In this document: positions 34,813-42,800 of the stretch, piece after piece
Layout of the letters: each line of letters opens with the position of its first letter
How positions within the stretch are numbered: position 1 is the first letter of the stretch
DNA from: Pseudomonas sp. GCEP-101
GTDB lineage: Bacteria; Pseudomonadota; Gammaproteobacteria; Pseudomonadales; Pseudomonadaceae
NCBI RefSeq assembly: GCF_025133575.1
Contig: NZ_CP104011.1
Location: 4,348,965 to 4,412,964 of the forward strand
DNA length: 64,000 nucleotides
Direction of reading: 5' to 3'
Position numbers and translations under genes: made by a program
Notes under the pieces: model-generated
The model's input: the letters and a program-made list of their open reading frames with translations, nothing else
Databases searched by the model: none
Told to the model about the DNA's origin: nothing

Positions 34813-35907
34813 TCAGGCCGCCTCGGTCCGCCGCGCCTTCTGCTGTTCCAGCTCGCGCACCAGCGGCAGCACCTTCTCGCCGAAGTAGCGCACTTCTTCC
34901 TGGAAGTGCAGGAACCCCGCCAGGACCAGGTCCACGCCCACTGCCTTGAGCGCGACGATGCGTTCGGCGATCTGCTGCGGCGTGCCGATCAGGTTGGTCT
35001 TGAAGCCGTCGTTGTACTGCACCAGGTCCTCGAAGGTGGATTTCGCCCAGTTGCCTTCGCCTTCCGGCGAGGCGGCGCCGGCCTGTTTCGCCGCGTGGCC
35101 GAAGGCGTTCACTGCTTCCGGGTCGGCCTTGTCGATGATCTCGGCGAGCACCGCACGGGCTTCCTCCTCGGTGTCGCGGGCGATGACGAAGGCGTTCACT
35201 CCGATCTTCACCGAGTGCCCGTTGGCCGCGGCCTTCTCGCGGATGTCGTCGACCTGGGCCTTGATGCCTTCCACGCTGTTGCCGTTGGTGAAGTACCAGT
35301 CCGATACCCGCGAGGCCATGTCGCGCGCGGCCCGCGAGCTGCCACCCTGGAAGATCTCCGGGTGCGGGCGCTGCAGCGGCTTGGGTTTGAGGTTGTAGTC
35401 GTGGAAGCGGTAGAAGTCGCCGTGGAAGCTGAAGTTGTCCTGGGTCCAGATGCCCTTCAGGGCGCGGATGAATTCCTCCGAGCGGCGGTAGCGCTCGTCG
35501 TGCTCCAGCCAGGGTTCACCGATGGCCTGGAACTCGCCCTTGAACCAGCCGCTGACAATGTTCACCGCGATGCGCCCGCCGGTGAGCTGGTCGATGGTCG
35601 CCAGTTGCTTGGCCGCCAGCGCGGGCGTCCAGGGGCCGGGGAGGATGGCGGCAATCACCTTGAGTTTTTCGGTGGCGCCCAGCAGGGCGTGGCTGAAGGC
35701 CACCGACTCGTGCTGGTATTCGGCGCCGTAGCCGGCAGTGAAGCGGATCTGCGTCAGCGCGTAGTCGAAGCCGGCGTCCTCGGCGATGCGCGCCAGTTGC
35801 CGGTTGTAGTCGATGTCCCAGTGGGTGCGCTGTTCGACCTTGCTGACCACCAGGCCACCACTGACGTTGGGGACCCAGTAGGCGAAGCGGATCGGGTGTT
35901 GGCTCAT
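34813..35907 (-). CDS. sfnG: FMNH2-dependent dimethylsulfone monooxygenase
   Basis: A 364-residue LLM-fold monooxygenase that converts dimethylsulfone to methanesulfinate and formaldehyde. The opening RFAYWVPNVSGGLVVSKVEQ and the segment IAVNIVSGWFKGEFQAIGEP are typical of SfnG and set it apart from SsuD/MsuD. The ATG at 35907 gives family length; the open frame upstream is spurious. A sigma-54 promoter and palindromic enhancers lie upstream. Its product is the substrate of MsuC encoded 4 kb away, so the two transcription units form one pathway. Confidence 0.93.
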   Translation of the reverse strand: MSQHPIRFAYWVPNVSGGLVVSKVEQRTHWDIDYNRQLARIAEDAGFDYALTQIRFTAGYGAEYQHESVAFSHALLGATEKLKVIAAILPGPWTPALAAKQLATIDQLTGGRIAVNIVSGWFKGEFQAIGEPWLEHDERYRRSEEFIRALKGIWTQDNFSFHGDFYRFHDYNLKPKPLQRPHPEIFQGGSSRAARDMASRVSDWYFTNGNSVEGIKAQVDDIREKAAANGHSVKIGVNAFVIARDTEEEARAVLAEIIDKADPEAVNAFGHAAKQAGAASPEGEGNWAKSTFEDLVQYNDGFKTNLIGTPQQIAERIVALKAVGVDLVLAGFLHFQEEVRYFGEKVLPLVRELEQQKARRTEAA

Positions 35908-35960
35908 GGCTCGGGCTCCTCGGGGCTGCACCGCGGCGAAGGTGCCGCAGGCAGAGCAGA

Positions 35961-35975
35961 GCGAAAGCCGTGCCA
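35961..35975 (-). promoter_or_regulatory. Sigma-54 promoter of sfnG
   Basis: On the minus strand TGGCACGGCTTTCGC carries GG and GC exactly 10 bases apart, and the -24 part is a full consensus match (TGGCACG). The -12 part reads TCGC rather than TTGC. It lies 54 bases upstream of the ATG. Confidence 0.82.
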
Positions 35976-36055
35976 TGGAGGGAAATCCGAGGTGGATCAA
36001 GAACTTGGCGAATGCCTGGTGCCGCGGCCGCTGTCCCGCCCCGCGCAACGCTGCT

Positions 36056-36079
36056 GGGCAACTGTTGCCCAGGCAACAG
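36056..36079 (-). promoter_or_regulatory. Interleaved palindromes upstream of sfnG, proposed SfnR enhancer
   Basis: CTGTTGCC-CA-GGCAACAG (36062-36079) is a perfect 8-bp-arm dyad and contains TGTTGC-N4-GCAACA, as upstream of msuE. It overlaps a second dyad GGGCAAC-T-GTTGCCC (36056-36070). The centre lies about 96 bases upstream of the sigma-54 -24 element. Confidence 0.7.
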
Positions 36080-36205
36080 CGGCGGGTGCGACAACCGGCC
36101 CCTGAGCAGGGGCGGGCAAGGCTGTCAGAATCCGCCGTTCACCCGCTCACAGAAGCGTGGACCTCCTGCGTGCACATCCACACAGAACAACATCCAGGGG
36201 GCAGC

Positions 36206-36526
36206 ATGGCCATCACTTCCAGCGACATCTGCAACGCCGCCGACGGGCTGTCCGGCTTCGTCGGTTTCAACCGCAAGAGCGGCAAGTACATCGTGCGATT
36301 CAGCGAGGACTCCTTCGGCATGGACGTGGCCGAGGACAGTATTCGCCCGGCCTGCGAATTCGTCTGGGTGCACAAGAGCGGGGCGGTGATGACGCTGTGC
36401 CGCGAATGCCTGCAGATACTCGCCGAGCAGAACATCCACGACCGCCTGAACCTCAACGAGGCGCTGCTCACCTACCTGCGCCGCACCGACCTGCCGGAAA
36501 TCGCCGCCGAACGGCGGTTGAAGTGA
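36206..36526 (+). CDS. Hypothetical protein divergent from sfnG
   Basis: A 106-residue soluble protein with an AGGGGG ribosome-binding site. It begins MAITSSDICNAADGLSGFVG and has a beta-rich first half, a CRECLQILAEQN segment and a charged helical end. Four cysteines (C9, then three between about 50 and 72) could bind metal, but no known motif is complete. I do not recognise the family. It starts about 130 bp beyond the proposed SfnR sites, so it may share the sulfur-responsive control region. Confidence 0.7.
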   Translation: MAITSSDICNAADGLSGFVGFNRKSGKYIVRFSEDSFGMDVAEDSIRPACEFVWVHKSGAVMTLCRECLQILAEQNIHDRLNLNEALLTYLRRTDLPEIAAERRLK

Positions 36527-36547
36527 GCGCTGCGTCTTCAGGATGCG

Positions 36548-36617
36548 CAGGAGCGGACTGCGTCCGCGATAGCTCCGCAACGCGCCGGACACCATCGCGG
36601 ACTCAGTCCGCTCCTAC
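36548..36617. repeat. REPIN, GCGGACTGCGTCCGC family
   Basis: One unit at about 36548-36570 and an inverted partner at 36594-36617. Confidence 0.78.
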
Positions 36618-36642
36618 GGGATATGGCTGTGCTCGGCTTGGC

Positions 36643-36766
36643 GCTCACCTGACCCACTGCGCGCCCCGCTCAGGGGAGAGGGGACCGTTCGGAGCAGGCT
36701 GAAGCCTTGGCATCAATCGGCTCGGACTGCCCCCTCTCCCTGAGGGAGAGGGCTGGGGTGAGGGGG
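36643..36766. repeat. Mosaic element, copy 6
   Basis: A worn left end with GCGCGCCCCGCT, a core with CCGTTCGGAGCAGGCTGAAG and an intact right end GAGAGGGCTGGGGTGAGG. Together with the REPIN it fills the gap between the hypothetical gene and the dehydrogenase operon. Confidence 0.72.
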
Positions 36767-36821
36767 AAGGATCGGCACGGACTCCCCAGAAGAAGACAGT
36801 TGCTCCTGCGTGCGCCGAGCG

Positions 36822-38048
36822 CTACTGCGACAGCTCCTTGCGCAGGTCCGCCACCTGGCTGGCGGTGACCGGCGCCGCCGCGTTGCCCCAACTGTTGCGC
36901 ACGTAGGTCAGCACGTCGGCGACTTTTTCGTCGTCGAGGTTCCAGGCGAACGACGGCATGGCGGGCCCTGTCGGTGCGGCGTCGGTGCTGCCGGCGCGGC
37001 TGCCGGCCAGGACCACGCGGATCAGCGAGCTGGGATCGTCGTTGTTGACCAGGGGCGCGGCGGCCAGGGTCGGGAACAGGTGCCGGACGCCTTCGCCGTT
37101 GCTGACGTGGCAGGCCGAGCAGCGGTCGGCGTAGATCGCCTTGCCGGCGACCATCGCGGCGTCGTCCGCCTTCACCGGCGCGGGGGCGGTCTGGGTGGCG
37201 GCGCCATCCTTGAGGTACACCGCCACCGCCAGCAGGTCTTCGTCGCGCCAGTGCTGGGTGGAGTTCTCCACCGCTTCGGCCATGGGGCCGGAGGCGATGT
37301 CGAAGCGGTTGGCGCCGGTCTTCAGGTACTGCACCAGGTCCTCGGTGCTCCACTGGCCGATGCCGCTGTGCGGGTTGGCGGTGATGTCCGGGGCGACCCA
37401 GCCCTGCAGGTTGGCGCCGGCGAGGAAGCGGTCGTTGTCGTCACCCCCCAGCAGGTTCTTCGGGGTGTGGCAGGTGCCGCAATGGCCCAGGCCCTGCACC
37501 AGGTAGGCGCCACGGTTCCATTGCGCCGACTTGTCCGGCGAGGGCACGAATTCGCCCCGGGTGAAGTTCAGCCAGTTCCAGCCGATCAGGCTGGTGCGCA
37601 CGCTGAAGGGGAAGGGCAACTGGTTGGTTTCCACCGCGTTGCGCACTGGCTCCAGGGTCTGCAGGTAGGCCCAGAGCGCCAGGTTGTCCTCGCGGCGCAC
37701 CTTGGTGTAGGCGGTGTAGGGCATGGCGCCGTACAGGCGTTTGCCATTGCGCCCGTGGCCGCTGGACATCACCGCCTGGAAGTCGTCGAAGCTCCAGCGG
37801 CCCAGGCCGGTATCGGCATCCGGCGTGATGTTGGCGCCCACCAGCTTGCCGAACGGCGTGTCGATGGCTACGCCACCCGCGAAGGGCGCCTGGCCGGGTA
37901 CGGTATGGCAGGCCGTGCAGTCGCCCAGCACGGCGAGGTAGCGGCCCTTTTCCACCAGGTTGTAGGAGTCCGCGCCGGTGCCGGCGAAGGCGGGTTGCAG
38001 GTGGGCGCCGAGCAGGGCGGCGGCGCCGAGGGAGAGGAGAGTCTTCAT
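36822..38048 (-). CDS. Triheme cytochrome c subunit of a membrane-bound dehydrogenase
   Basis: A 408-residue periplasmic cytochrome with a signal peptide and three CXXCH heme sites: C44TACH48, C190GTCH194 and C310SACH314. This is the layout of the electron-transfer subunit of gluconate, sorbitol and alcohol dehydrogenases, which passes electrons to ubiquinone or the respiratory chain. No C-terminal membrane anchor is evident. It is the third gene of an operon; its ATG overlaps the stop of the GMC gene as ATGA. Confidence 0.92.
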   Translation of the reverse strand: MKTLLSLGAAALLGAHLQPAFAGTGADSYNLVEKGRYLAVLGDCTACHTVPGQAPFAGGVAIDTPFGKLVGANITPDADTGLGRWSFDDFQAVMSSGHGRNGKRLYGAMPYTAYTKVRREDNLALWAYLQTLEPVRNAVETNQLPFPFSVRTSLIGWNWLNFTRGEFVPSPDKSAQWNRGAYLVQGLGHCGTCHTPKNLLGGDDNDRFLAGANLQGWVAPDITANPHSGIGQWSTEDLVQYLKTGANRFDIASGPMAEAVENSTQHWRDEDLLAVAVYLKDGAATQTAPAPVKADDAAMVAGKAIYADRCSACHVSNGEGVRHLFPTLAAAPLVNNDDPSSLIRVVLAGSRAGSTDAAPTGPAMPSFAWNLDDEKVADVLTYVRNSWGNAAAPVTASQVADLRKELSQ

Positions 38049-39808
38049 ACGCTGATCATCTCCCCGGGGCGCTTGAGGTACAGGCGGCGGATCGCGTCGG
38101 CCGCCTTGAAGGCCAGCGCGCCGACCGTGCCGGTGGGGTTGTAGCCGGGGTTCTGCGGGAAGGCCGAGGAGCCGACCACGAAGAGGTTGGGCACCCCCCA
38201 GACCTGCAGGTGCTTGTTCACCGAGCTGTTCTTCGGATCGGCGCCCATGATGAAGCCGCCGACGATGTGCGAGGACTGGTACGAGGTGTTGGCCCAGGGG
38301 CCTTTGCGCGGCGCCGGGACGATCTGCTGCGGGTTCATGCTGCGGGCGATCTCCACCACCTTGTCGGTGCAGTACTGCGCCATCCGCAGGTCGTTCTCCG
38401 GGAAGTCGAAGGTGATGCGCAGCAGCGGCCGACCGTGGGGGTCGTTGTAGTTCGGGTCCAGCGACAGGTAGTTGCTGCGCGTGGAATAGCTGCTGGCCTC
38501 GCAGCCGATGGCCATGTTGCTCAGGTAGCTGTCCACCGTGGCCTTCTTCCAGGCCGCGCCCCAGGTGGGGGTGCCGGGCGGGGTGGGGCGCGAGTCGATG
38601 GGCGCGGCGCCGATCGGCGTCACGCGGGTGCTGCCGCCGCCGACGAAGCCCAGGCCGGAGTGGTCGAAGTTGTCGTTGTTGAACTCGTCGATGCCCATGC
38701 CGATGGCGCCGCCACCGATGAAGGGGTTGAAGTTCTTGTCCTTGAAGAACAGCCGCACGTTGTTGGCCGTCTGGTAGGCGAAGTTGCGCCCGGTCGTGCC
38801 GGTGTTGGCGATCGGGTTGTACGGCTCGCCGACGCCGGAGAGCAGCATCAGCCGCACGTTCTCGAAGATGAACGCGGCGACCACCACGATGTCCGCCGGC
38901 TGCTCCCATTCCTCGCCGCTGGAGTCGACGTAGACGATGCCGGTGGCGCGCTTGCCGGTGCTGTCCAGGGTCACCCGGAGCACTTCGGAGTTGGTGCGGG
39001 CGCTGAAGTTGGGTTTGCGGATCAGCGCCGGCATCACGTTGACGATGGCGCTGGCCTTGGAATAGTTGGCGCAGCCGTAGTTGGTGCAGAAGCCGCAGAA
39101 GGTGCAGGGCCCCATGGTCACGCCCAGCTGGTTGGTATAGCCGCGGGAGGCCAGCGCCGAGGGCACCGGGAAGGGTTTGTAGCCGAGGTTGCGCGCGGCC
39201 TCGGCGAACAGGGTCGGGGCGTAGGTCTGCGCGGTGGGCGGGTTGGGGTATTCGCGCGAGCGCGGGCCCTCGAAGGGGTTGCCGCCGTCGACGAGGGTGC
39301 CGCCCAGGTTGCCGGCCTTGCCGGACACGCCGGCCAGGCGCTCGAAGGCGTCGTAGTGCGGCTCCATTTCTTCCCAGGTGGTGCCCCAGTCCTGCAGGGT
39401 CAGCTCGGCAGGCACTTCCTTGCCGTAGCGCTCCTTCAGGTGGCTGGCCAGGCGGAATTCCTCGGGCTGGAAGCGGAAGGTGATGCCGGCCCAGTGGTTG
39501 CCGGCGCCGCCGGTGCCGTTGCCGGGGTGGAACGAGCCCCAGATGCGCATCGGCAGGGCGGTCTCCGATTCCTTGTTGCGCATGGTGCAGGTGTTCTGCC
39601 GGGTGCGCAGCATCAGCTCCTGGCGGCGGTTGTAGCGCAGCTCGTCGGCCGCCGAGGCGAGGTTGAAGTCGCTGGCCGTATCGCGCCAGGGGCCGCGTTC
39701 GAAGCCGATGACCTGGAGGCCGGCGTCGGCCAGTTCATGGGCGATGATCGAGCCCGCCCAGCCGAGCCCGACGACCACGACGTCGGTGGAAGGTAGTTTC
39801 TTGGCCAT
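38045..39808 (-). CDS. GMC-family FAD dehydrogenase, catalytic subunit
   Basis: A 587-residue flavoprotein. The FAD-binding fold opens with VVVGLGWAGSIIAHELADAG, and the GMC C-terminal domain ends with QNPGYNPTGTVGALAFKAAD, the region of the catalytic His/Asn. It is the large subunit of a three-subunit enzyme like gluconate 2-dehydrogenase, oxidising a sugar acid, polyol or alcohol in the periplasm. It lacks its own signal peptide and would be co-exported with the Tat-tagged small subunit. A cysteine-rich stretch near residues 231-242 (CTFCGFCTNYGC) resembles the Fe-S site known in such enzymes. The substrate is undetermined. Confidence 0.9.
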   Translation of the reverse strand: MAKKLPSTDVVVVGLGWAGSIIAHELADAGLQVIGFERGPWRDTASDFNLASAADELRYNRRQELMLRTRQNTCTMRNKESETALPMRIWGSFHPGNGTGGAGNHWAGITFRFQPEEFRLASHLKERYGKEVPAELTLQDWGTTWEEMEPHYDAFERLAGVSGKAGNLGGTLVDGGNPFEGPRSREYPNPPTAQTYAPTLFAEAARNLGYKPFPVPSALASRGYTNQLGVTMGPCTFCGFCTNYGCANYSKASAIVNVMPALIRKPNFSARTNSEVLRVTLDSTGKRATGIVYVDSSGEEWEQPADIVVVAAFIFENVRLMLLSGVGEPYNPIANTGTTGRNFAYQTANNVRLFFKDKNFNPFIGGGAIGMGIDEFNNDNFDHSGLGFVGGGSTRVTPIGAAPIDSRPTPPGTPTWGAAWKKATVDSYLSNMAIGCEASSYSTRSNYLSLDPNYNDPHGRPLLRITFDFPENDLRMAQYCTDKVVEIARSMNPQQIVPAPRKGPWANTSYQSSHIVGGFIMGADPKNSSVNKHLQVWGVPNLFVVGSSAFPQNPGYNPTGTVGALAFKAADAIRRLYLKRPGEMISV

Positions 39809-39814
39809 GCGTGA

Positions 39815-40561
39815 TTAACCCTTCTTGGTCCAGGCGGAGCTGCCGATGATGGAGAGCGGCACGAGGTCCAGCTTCTGGTTGTGCAGTGCGATGTAGTCGC
39901 GGTAGTCGTAGCGCGCGCCAGGGAAGCCGAGCATCTTCCACGACACCATGTCGCGGTTGCCGCCGTAGATCGGGTCGGCGAAGAAGCCCTCCATGGTGTT
40001 GTCCAGCACCTGCTGGAAGAACATCCTGGCGTCGATGCCCTCGAGGGTGATGGCGCCTTTCTCCAGGTCGCTCAGGACCTGGTCGCGCTGCTCGGGAGGC
40101 AAGGCGCTGAAGTTCTTCTGGAACTGGCCCTGGCAGTACTTGCCCAGCGCGGCGAGGCCGAGGCGGTAGCGCTCGCGCGGCACCAGCGGCGACTGGTCGG
40201 CCTGGGCCGGCGTGCCCGGGGTGAAGGGGCCCTGCATGTACAGGCGGCCGGAGTCGCCGTAGTCGCTGACCAGCTGGCGGTCGATGAAGACTGCGCAGCC
40301 GGCGTCCTTGCCGCTGACGCTCAGCTCGTCGGCGGGAATCAGCTGTTCGACGATGGCTTCCAGCTCCACGGCCTCCTCGGCGGTGAAGAACTGCCAGCCG
40401 GGGCTGTCATAGTGCAGCGGGCCGTTGTGATCGAACGGCAGCCATTTCGGCGTGCCGATCACGGTGGCGGCCTGGCTGCTGGCGGCAGCGCCGACGGCCA
40501 GGGAAGCGGCGGACGACTTCAGCAGCTGGCGCCGGGTGAAGCCCTTGGGGTGGTCGGTCAT
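39815..40561 (-). CDS. Gluconate 2-dehydrogenase subunit 3-like protein with Tat signal
   Basis: A 248-residue small subunit. The N-terminus has a twin-arginine signal (TRRQLLKSSAASLAVGAAA). The mature part matches the gluconate 2-dehydrogenase subunit 3 family, with FTAEEAVELEAIVEQLIPAD near residue 60. It would carry the folded flavoprotein across the membrane and hold it to the cytochrome. It is first in the operon; the GMC gene follows after six bases. The order small-large-cytochrome is typical for these dehydrogenases. Confidence 0.9.
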   Translation of the reverse strand: MTDHPKGFTRRQLLKSSAASLAVGAAASSQAATVIGTPKWLPFDHNGPLHYDSPGWQFFTAEEAVELEAIVEQLIPADELSVSGKDAGCAVFIDRQLVSDYGDSGRLYMQGPFTPGTPAQADQSPLVPRERYRLGLAALGKYCQGQFQKNFSALPPEQRDQVLSDLEKGAITLEGIDARMFFQQVLDNTMEGFFADPIYGGNRDMVSWKMLGFPGARYDYRDYIALHNQKLDLVPLSIIGSSAWTKKG

Positions 40562-40979
40562 GTCGGCTCCTGAGGCAATAGCGGTCCACTCGATATTCGA
40601 GGAGGCAGGGACACGTATCGCCAGGTCGGTTCACGGTGGTCTGCACTCCCGGCCGGTGCCGGTGAGCGGAGCGGGGTGCGAAGTCACCCTCGAGCGGGGC
40701 GCTTGGCGGATTGGCGGGCGGGGAATGGTCCTGTGCCTGGGCGAAATCCGCGGTTCGTCTTTTCCACACGCGTTTTTAGACTAGGGGCCGTTACAAAATG
40801 TTGCAGGTTTTTTTGCAGTAAAGGGTTGTTGCGGATTTCGAGAAAATCCGCGGGCCAGACGTGCCGCGGATTGCCGGGGTGCGTAGGAGCGGACTCCGTC
40901 CGCGATAGGTTCCACATCGTGCCGCAAACCCATCGCGGTGGGAGTCCGCTCCTGTACCAGGGTTACGCTCGGGCGCAGA
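40562..40979. other. Spacer with the dehydrogenase promoter region and a REPIN
   Basis: A 418-bp stretch without a gene. An AT-rich patch (40755-40850) that includes TTTTTTTGCAG probably belongs to the promoter of the leftward dehydrogenase operon. The rest is a REPIN (40883-40957). Confidence 0.55.
40883..40957. repeat. REPIN, GCGGACTCCGTCCGC family
   Basis: Unit at 40883-40906 with a slightly worn inverted partner at 40932-40957. Confidence 0.75.
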
Positions 40980-41738
40980 TCACAGGAACATCCCGCCCGA
41001 CGCCTCCACGCGCTGGCCGTTGATCCAGCGGCCGCCGTCGGACAGCAGCACGGCGATCACCGCGCCGATGTCGTCCGGCAGGCCCACGCGACCCAGGGCG
41101 GTATTGCTGGCGATCTGCTTGTTCACCTCCGCGTTGTCGCGCACCAGGCCGCCGCCAAAATCGGTCTCGATGGCGCCCGGGGCGAGGATGTTCACCGCGA
41201 TGCCGCGCGCGCCCAGTTCCTTCGCCTGGTACTTGGTCAGGGTTTCCATGGCGCCCTTCATGGTCGCGTAGGCGGCATAGCCGGGCAGGGCGAAGCGCGT
41301 CAGGCCGCTGGACACGTTGAGGATACGGCCGCCATCGGCGATCAGTGGCAGCAGCTTCTGGGTCAGGAAGAACGGGCCCTTGAGCTGGATATTCAGCAAT
41401 TGGTCGAACTGTTCCTCGGTGGTTTCGGCGAAGCTGGCATGCAGGCCGATGCCGGCATTGTTCACCAGGAAGTCGAAGTCCTGGCGGCCGAAGGTTTCGC
41501 CCAGGATGGCGCGGACCTGCTCGGAGAAGGCGGCGAAGCTGGCGCTGTCGGCCACGTCCAGGTGCAGCATGGCGGCGCGGCCGCCATGCTGCTGGATCTC
41601 GGCGGCGACGGCATGGGCCTCGTCGGCCTGGCTGCGGTAGGTGCCGATGATGTCAACGCCAGCGGCGGCCAGGTGCAGGGCGGCGTTGCGGCCCAGGCCG
41701 CGGCTGGCGCCGGTGATGAGAGCGATCTTGCGGGACAT
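40980..41738 (-). CDS. Short-chain dehydrogenase/reductase
   Basis: A 252-residue classical SDR. The NAD(P) motif is TGASRGLG (about 9-16), NNAG sits in FLVNNAGIG, the catalytic Ser is in NVSSGLTRF and YxxxK is in YAAYATMKGA. An Arg after the motif and the GTYRSQ end of strand 2 suggest NADP preference. The substrate is unknown. It lies back-to-back with a LysR gene 129 bp away and is its likely target. Confidence 0.9.
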   Translation of the reverse strand: MSRKIALITGASRGLGRNAALHLAAAGVDIIGTYRSQADEAHAVAAEIQQHGGRAAMLHLDVADSASFAAFSEQVRAILGETFGRQDFDFLVNNAGIGLHASFAETTEEQFDQLLNIQLKGPFFLTQKLLPLIADGGRILNVSSGLTRFALPGYAAYATMKGAMETLTKYQAKELGARGIAVNILAPGAIETDFGGGLVRDNAEVNKQIASNTALGRVGLPDDIGAVIAVLLSDGGRWINGQRVEASGGMFL

Positions 41739-41788
41739 GGCGGAACTCCTGTGGTGGCTGGGGGAGCGGTGGGGTTGAGGGAAAGCTT

Positions 41789-41853
41789 ATTGTTCGAACA
41801 TGCGGTGATAAACCAGCAGAAATCGGAAATACTGGTCGACAGTACCGAACAAT
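41789..41853. promoter_or_regulatory. Paired LysR-type operator in the SDR/LysR spacer
   Basis: The perfect palindrome TGTTCGAACA (41791-41800) is paired with a half site CGAACA (41846-41851). Read wider, ATTGTTCG and CGAACAAT form an inverted pair 57 bases apart between centres. This suits a tetrameric LysR protein bound at two sites. Confidence 0.55.
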
Positions 41854-41867
41854 GACTGAGCCCTCCG

Positions 41868-42791
41868 ATGATCCGCCCCGAATTGCTACGCACCTTCGTC
41901 CGCGTCACCGAGCTGGCCAGCTTCACCCAGGCGGGGGAGCAGCTCGGATTGCCGCGCTCCACCGTCTCCGAACACATTCAGGCGCTGGAGGAACTGCTCG
42001 GCACGCGCCTGCTGCAGCGCACCACCCGCCGCGTCACCGCCACCCAGGACGGCCTGGTGCTGTACGAGCGCAGCAAGGACATGCTGGCCCAGCTGGACGA
42101 ACTGCAGGGCCTGTTCCGACAGGATGACGAAGCCCTCGGCGGGCGCCTGCGGGTGGACATGCCAACGGTGATGGCGCGCAAGCTGGTGATGCCGCGCCTG
42201 GGGGAATTCCTCGCGCGGCACCCGGCGCTGGAGCTGGAGGTGAGCTGCACCGACCGCCGCGTCGACCTGGTGCGCGAGGGCTTCGATTGTGTGGTGCGGG
42301 TCGGTTCGGTGAACGACCCTTCGGTGGTGGCGCGTAGCCTCGGGCAGTTCCCGCAGGTGACCTGCGCCAGCCCGTCCTACCTTGCCGAGCATGGCGTGCC
42401 GCAGTCGCTGGAGGATCTGGCCGGGCACCAGTTGATCCACTACGTGAGCGTGCTGGGCGCGCGGACCCCGGGTTTCGAATACCTGCACCAGGGCGAGGTG
42501 CGCTACATGCCGATGGGCGGGGCGCTGTCGGTGAACAACGCCGAAGCCTACGAAAGCGCGGCGATGGGGGGGCTGGGCCTCATCCAGGTGCCGGTGCATG
42601 GCGTGCTGGATGACCTGGAGGCGGGGCGGCTGGTGCAGGTGCTGGAGCATGTCCCGTTGCCGCCCATGGAGATTTCCCTGCTCTATGCCCACCGCCGGCT
42701 GCCGCAACGGGTGCGGGTGTTCATGCAGTGGCTGACACAGTTGCTGGGCGAGCCCGGCGTGCTGGGTACGCCCGTGCCTGCCCGGTCGTGA
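41868..42791 (+). CDS. LysR family regulator
   Basis: A 307-residue LysR protein of the CrgA/AaeR-like branch: HTH at about 3-60 (SFTQAGEQLGLPRSTVSEHIQALEE) followed by a substrate-binding domain with LRVDMPTVMARKLVMPRLGEFLARHP and a FDCVVRVG strand. It is divergent from the SDR gene. Such pairs commonly respond to an aldehyde, quinone or aromatic compound, but the effector here is unknown. Confidence 0.88.
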   Translation: MIRPELLRTFVRVTELASFTQAGEQLGLPRSTVSEHIQALEELLGTRLLQRTTRRVTATQDGLVLYERSKDMLAQLDELQGLFRQDDEALGGRLRVDMPTVMARKLVMPRLGEFLARHPALELEVSCTDRRVDLVREGFDCVVRVGSVNDPSVVARSLGQFPQVTCASPSYLAEHGVPQSLEDLAGHQLIHYVSVLGARTPGFEYLHQGEVRYMPMGGALSVNNAEAYESAAMGGLGLIQVPVHGVLDDLEAGRLVQVLEHVPLPPMEISLLYAHRRLPQRVRVFMQWLTQLLGEPGVLGTPVPARS

Positions 42792-42800
42792 GCACCGGTC

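Noticed and set aside
36822..38909. A 695-codon frame that joins antisense-free sequence of the GMC gene to the cytochrome
   Set aside because: The first half is an out-of-frame reading of the GMC gene. The cytochrome starts at 38048 with a signal peptide and ATGA overlap.
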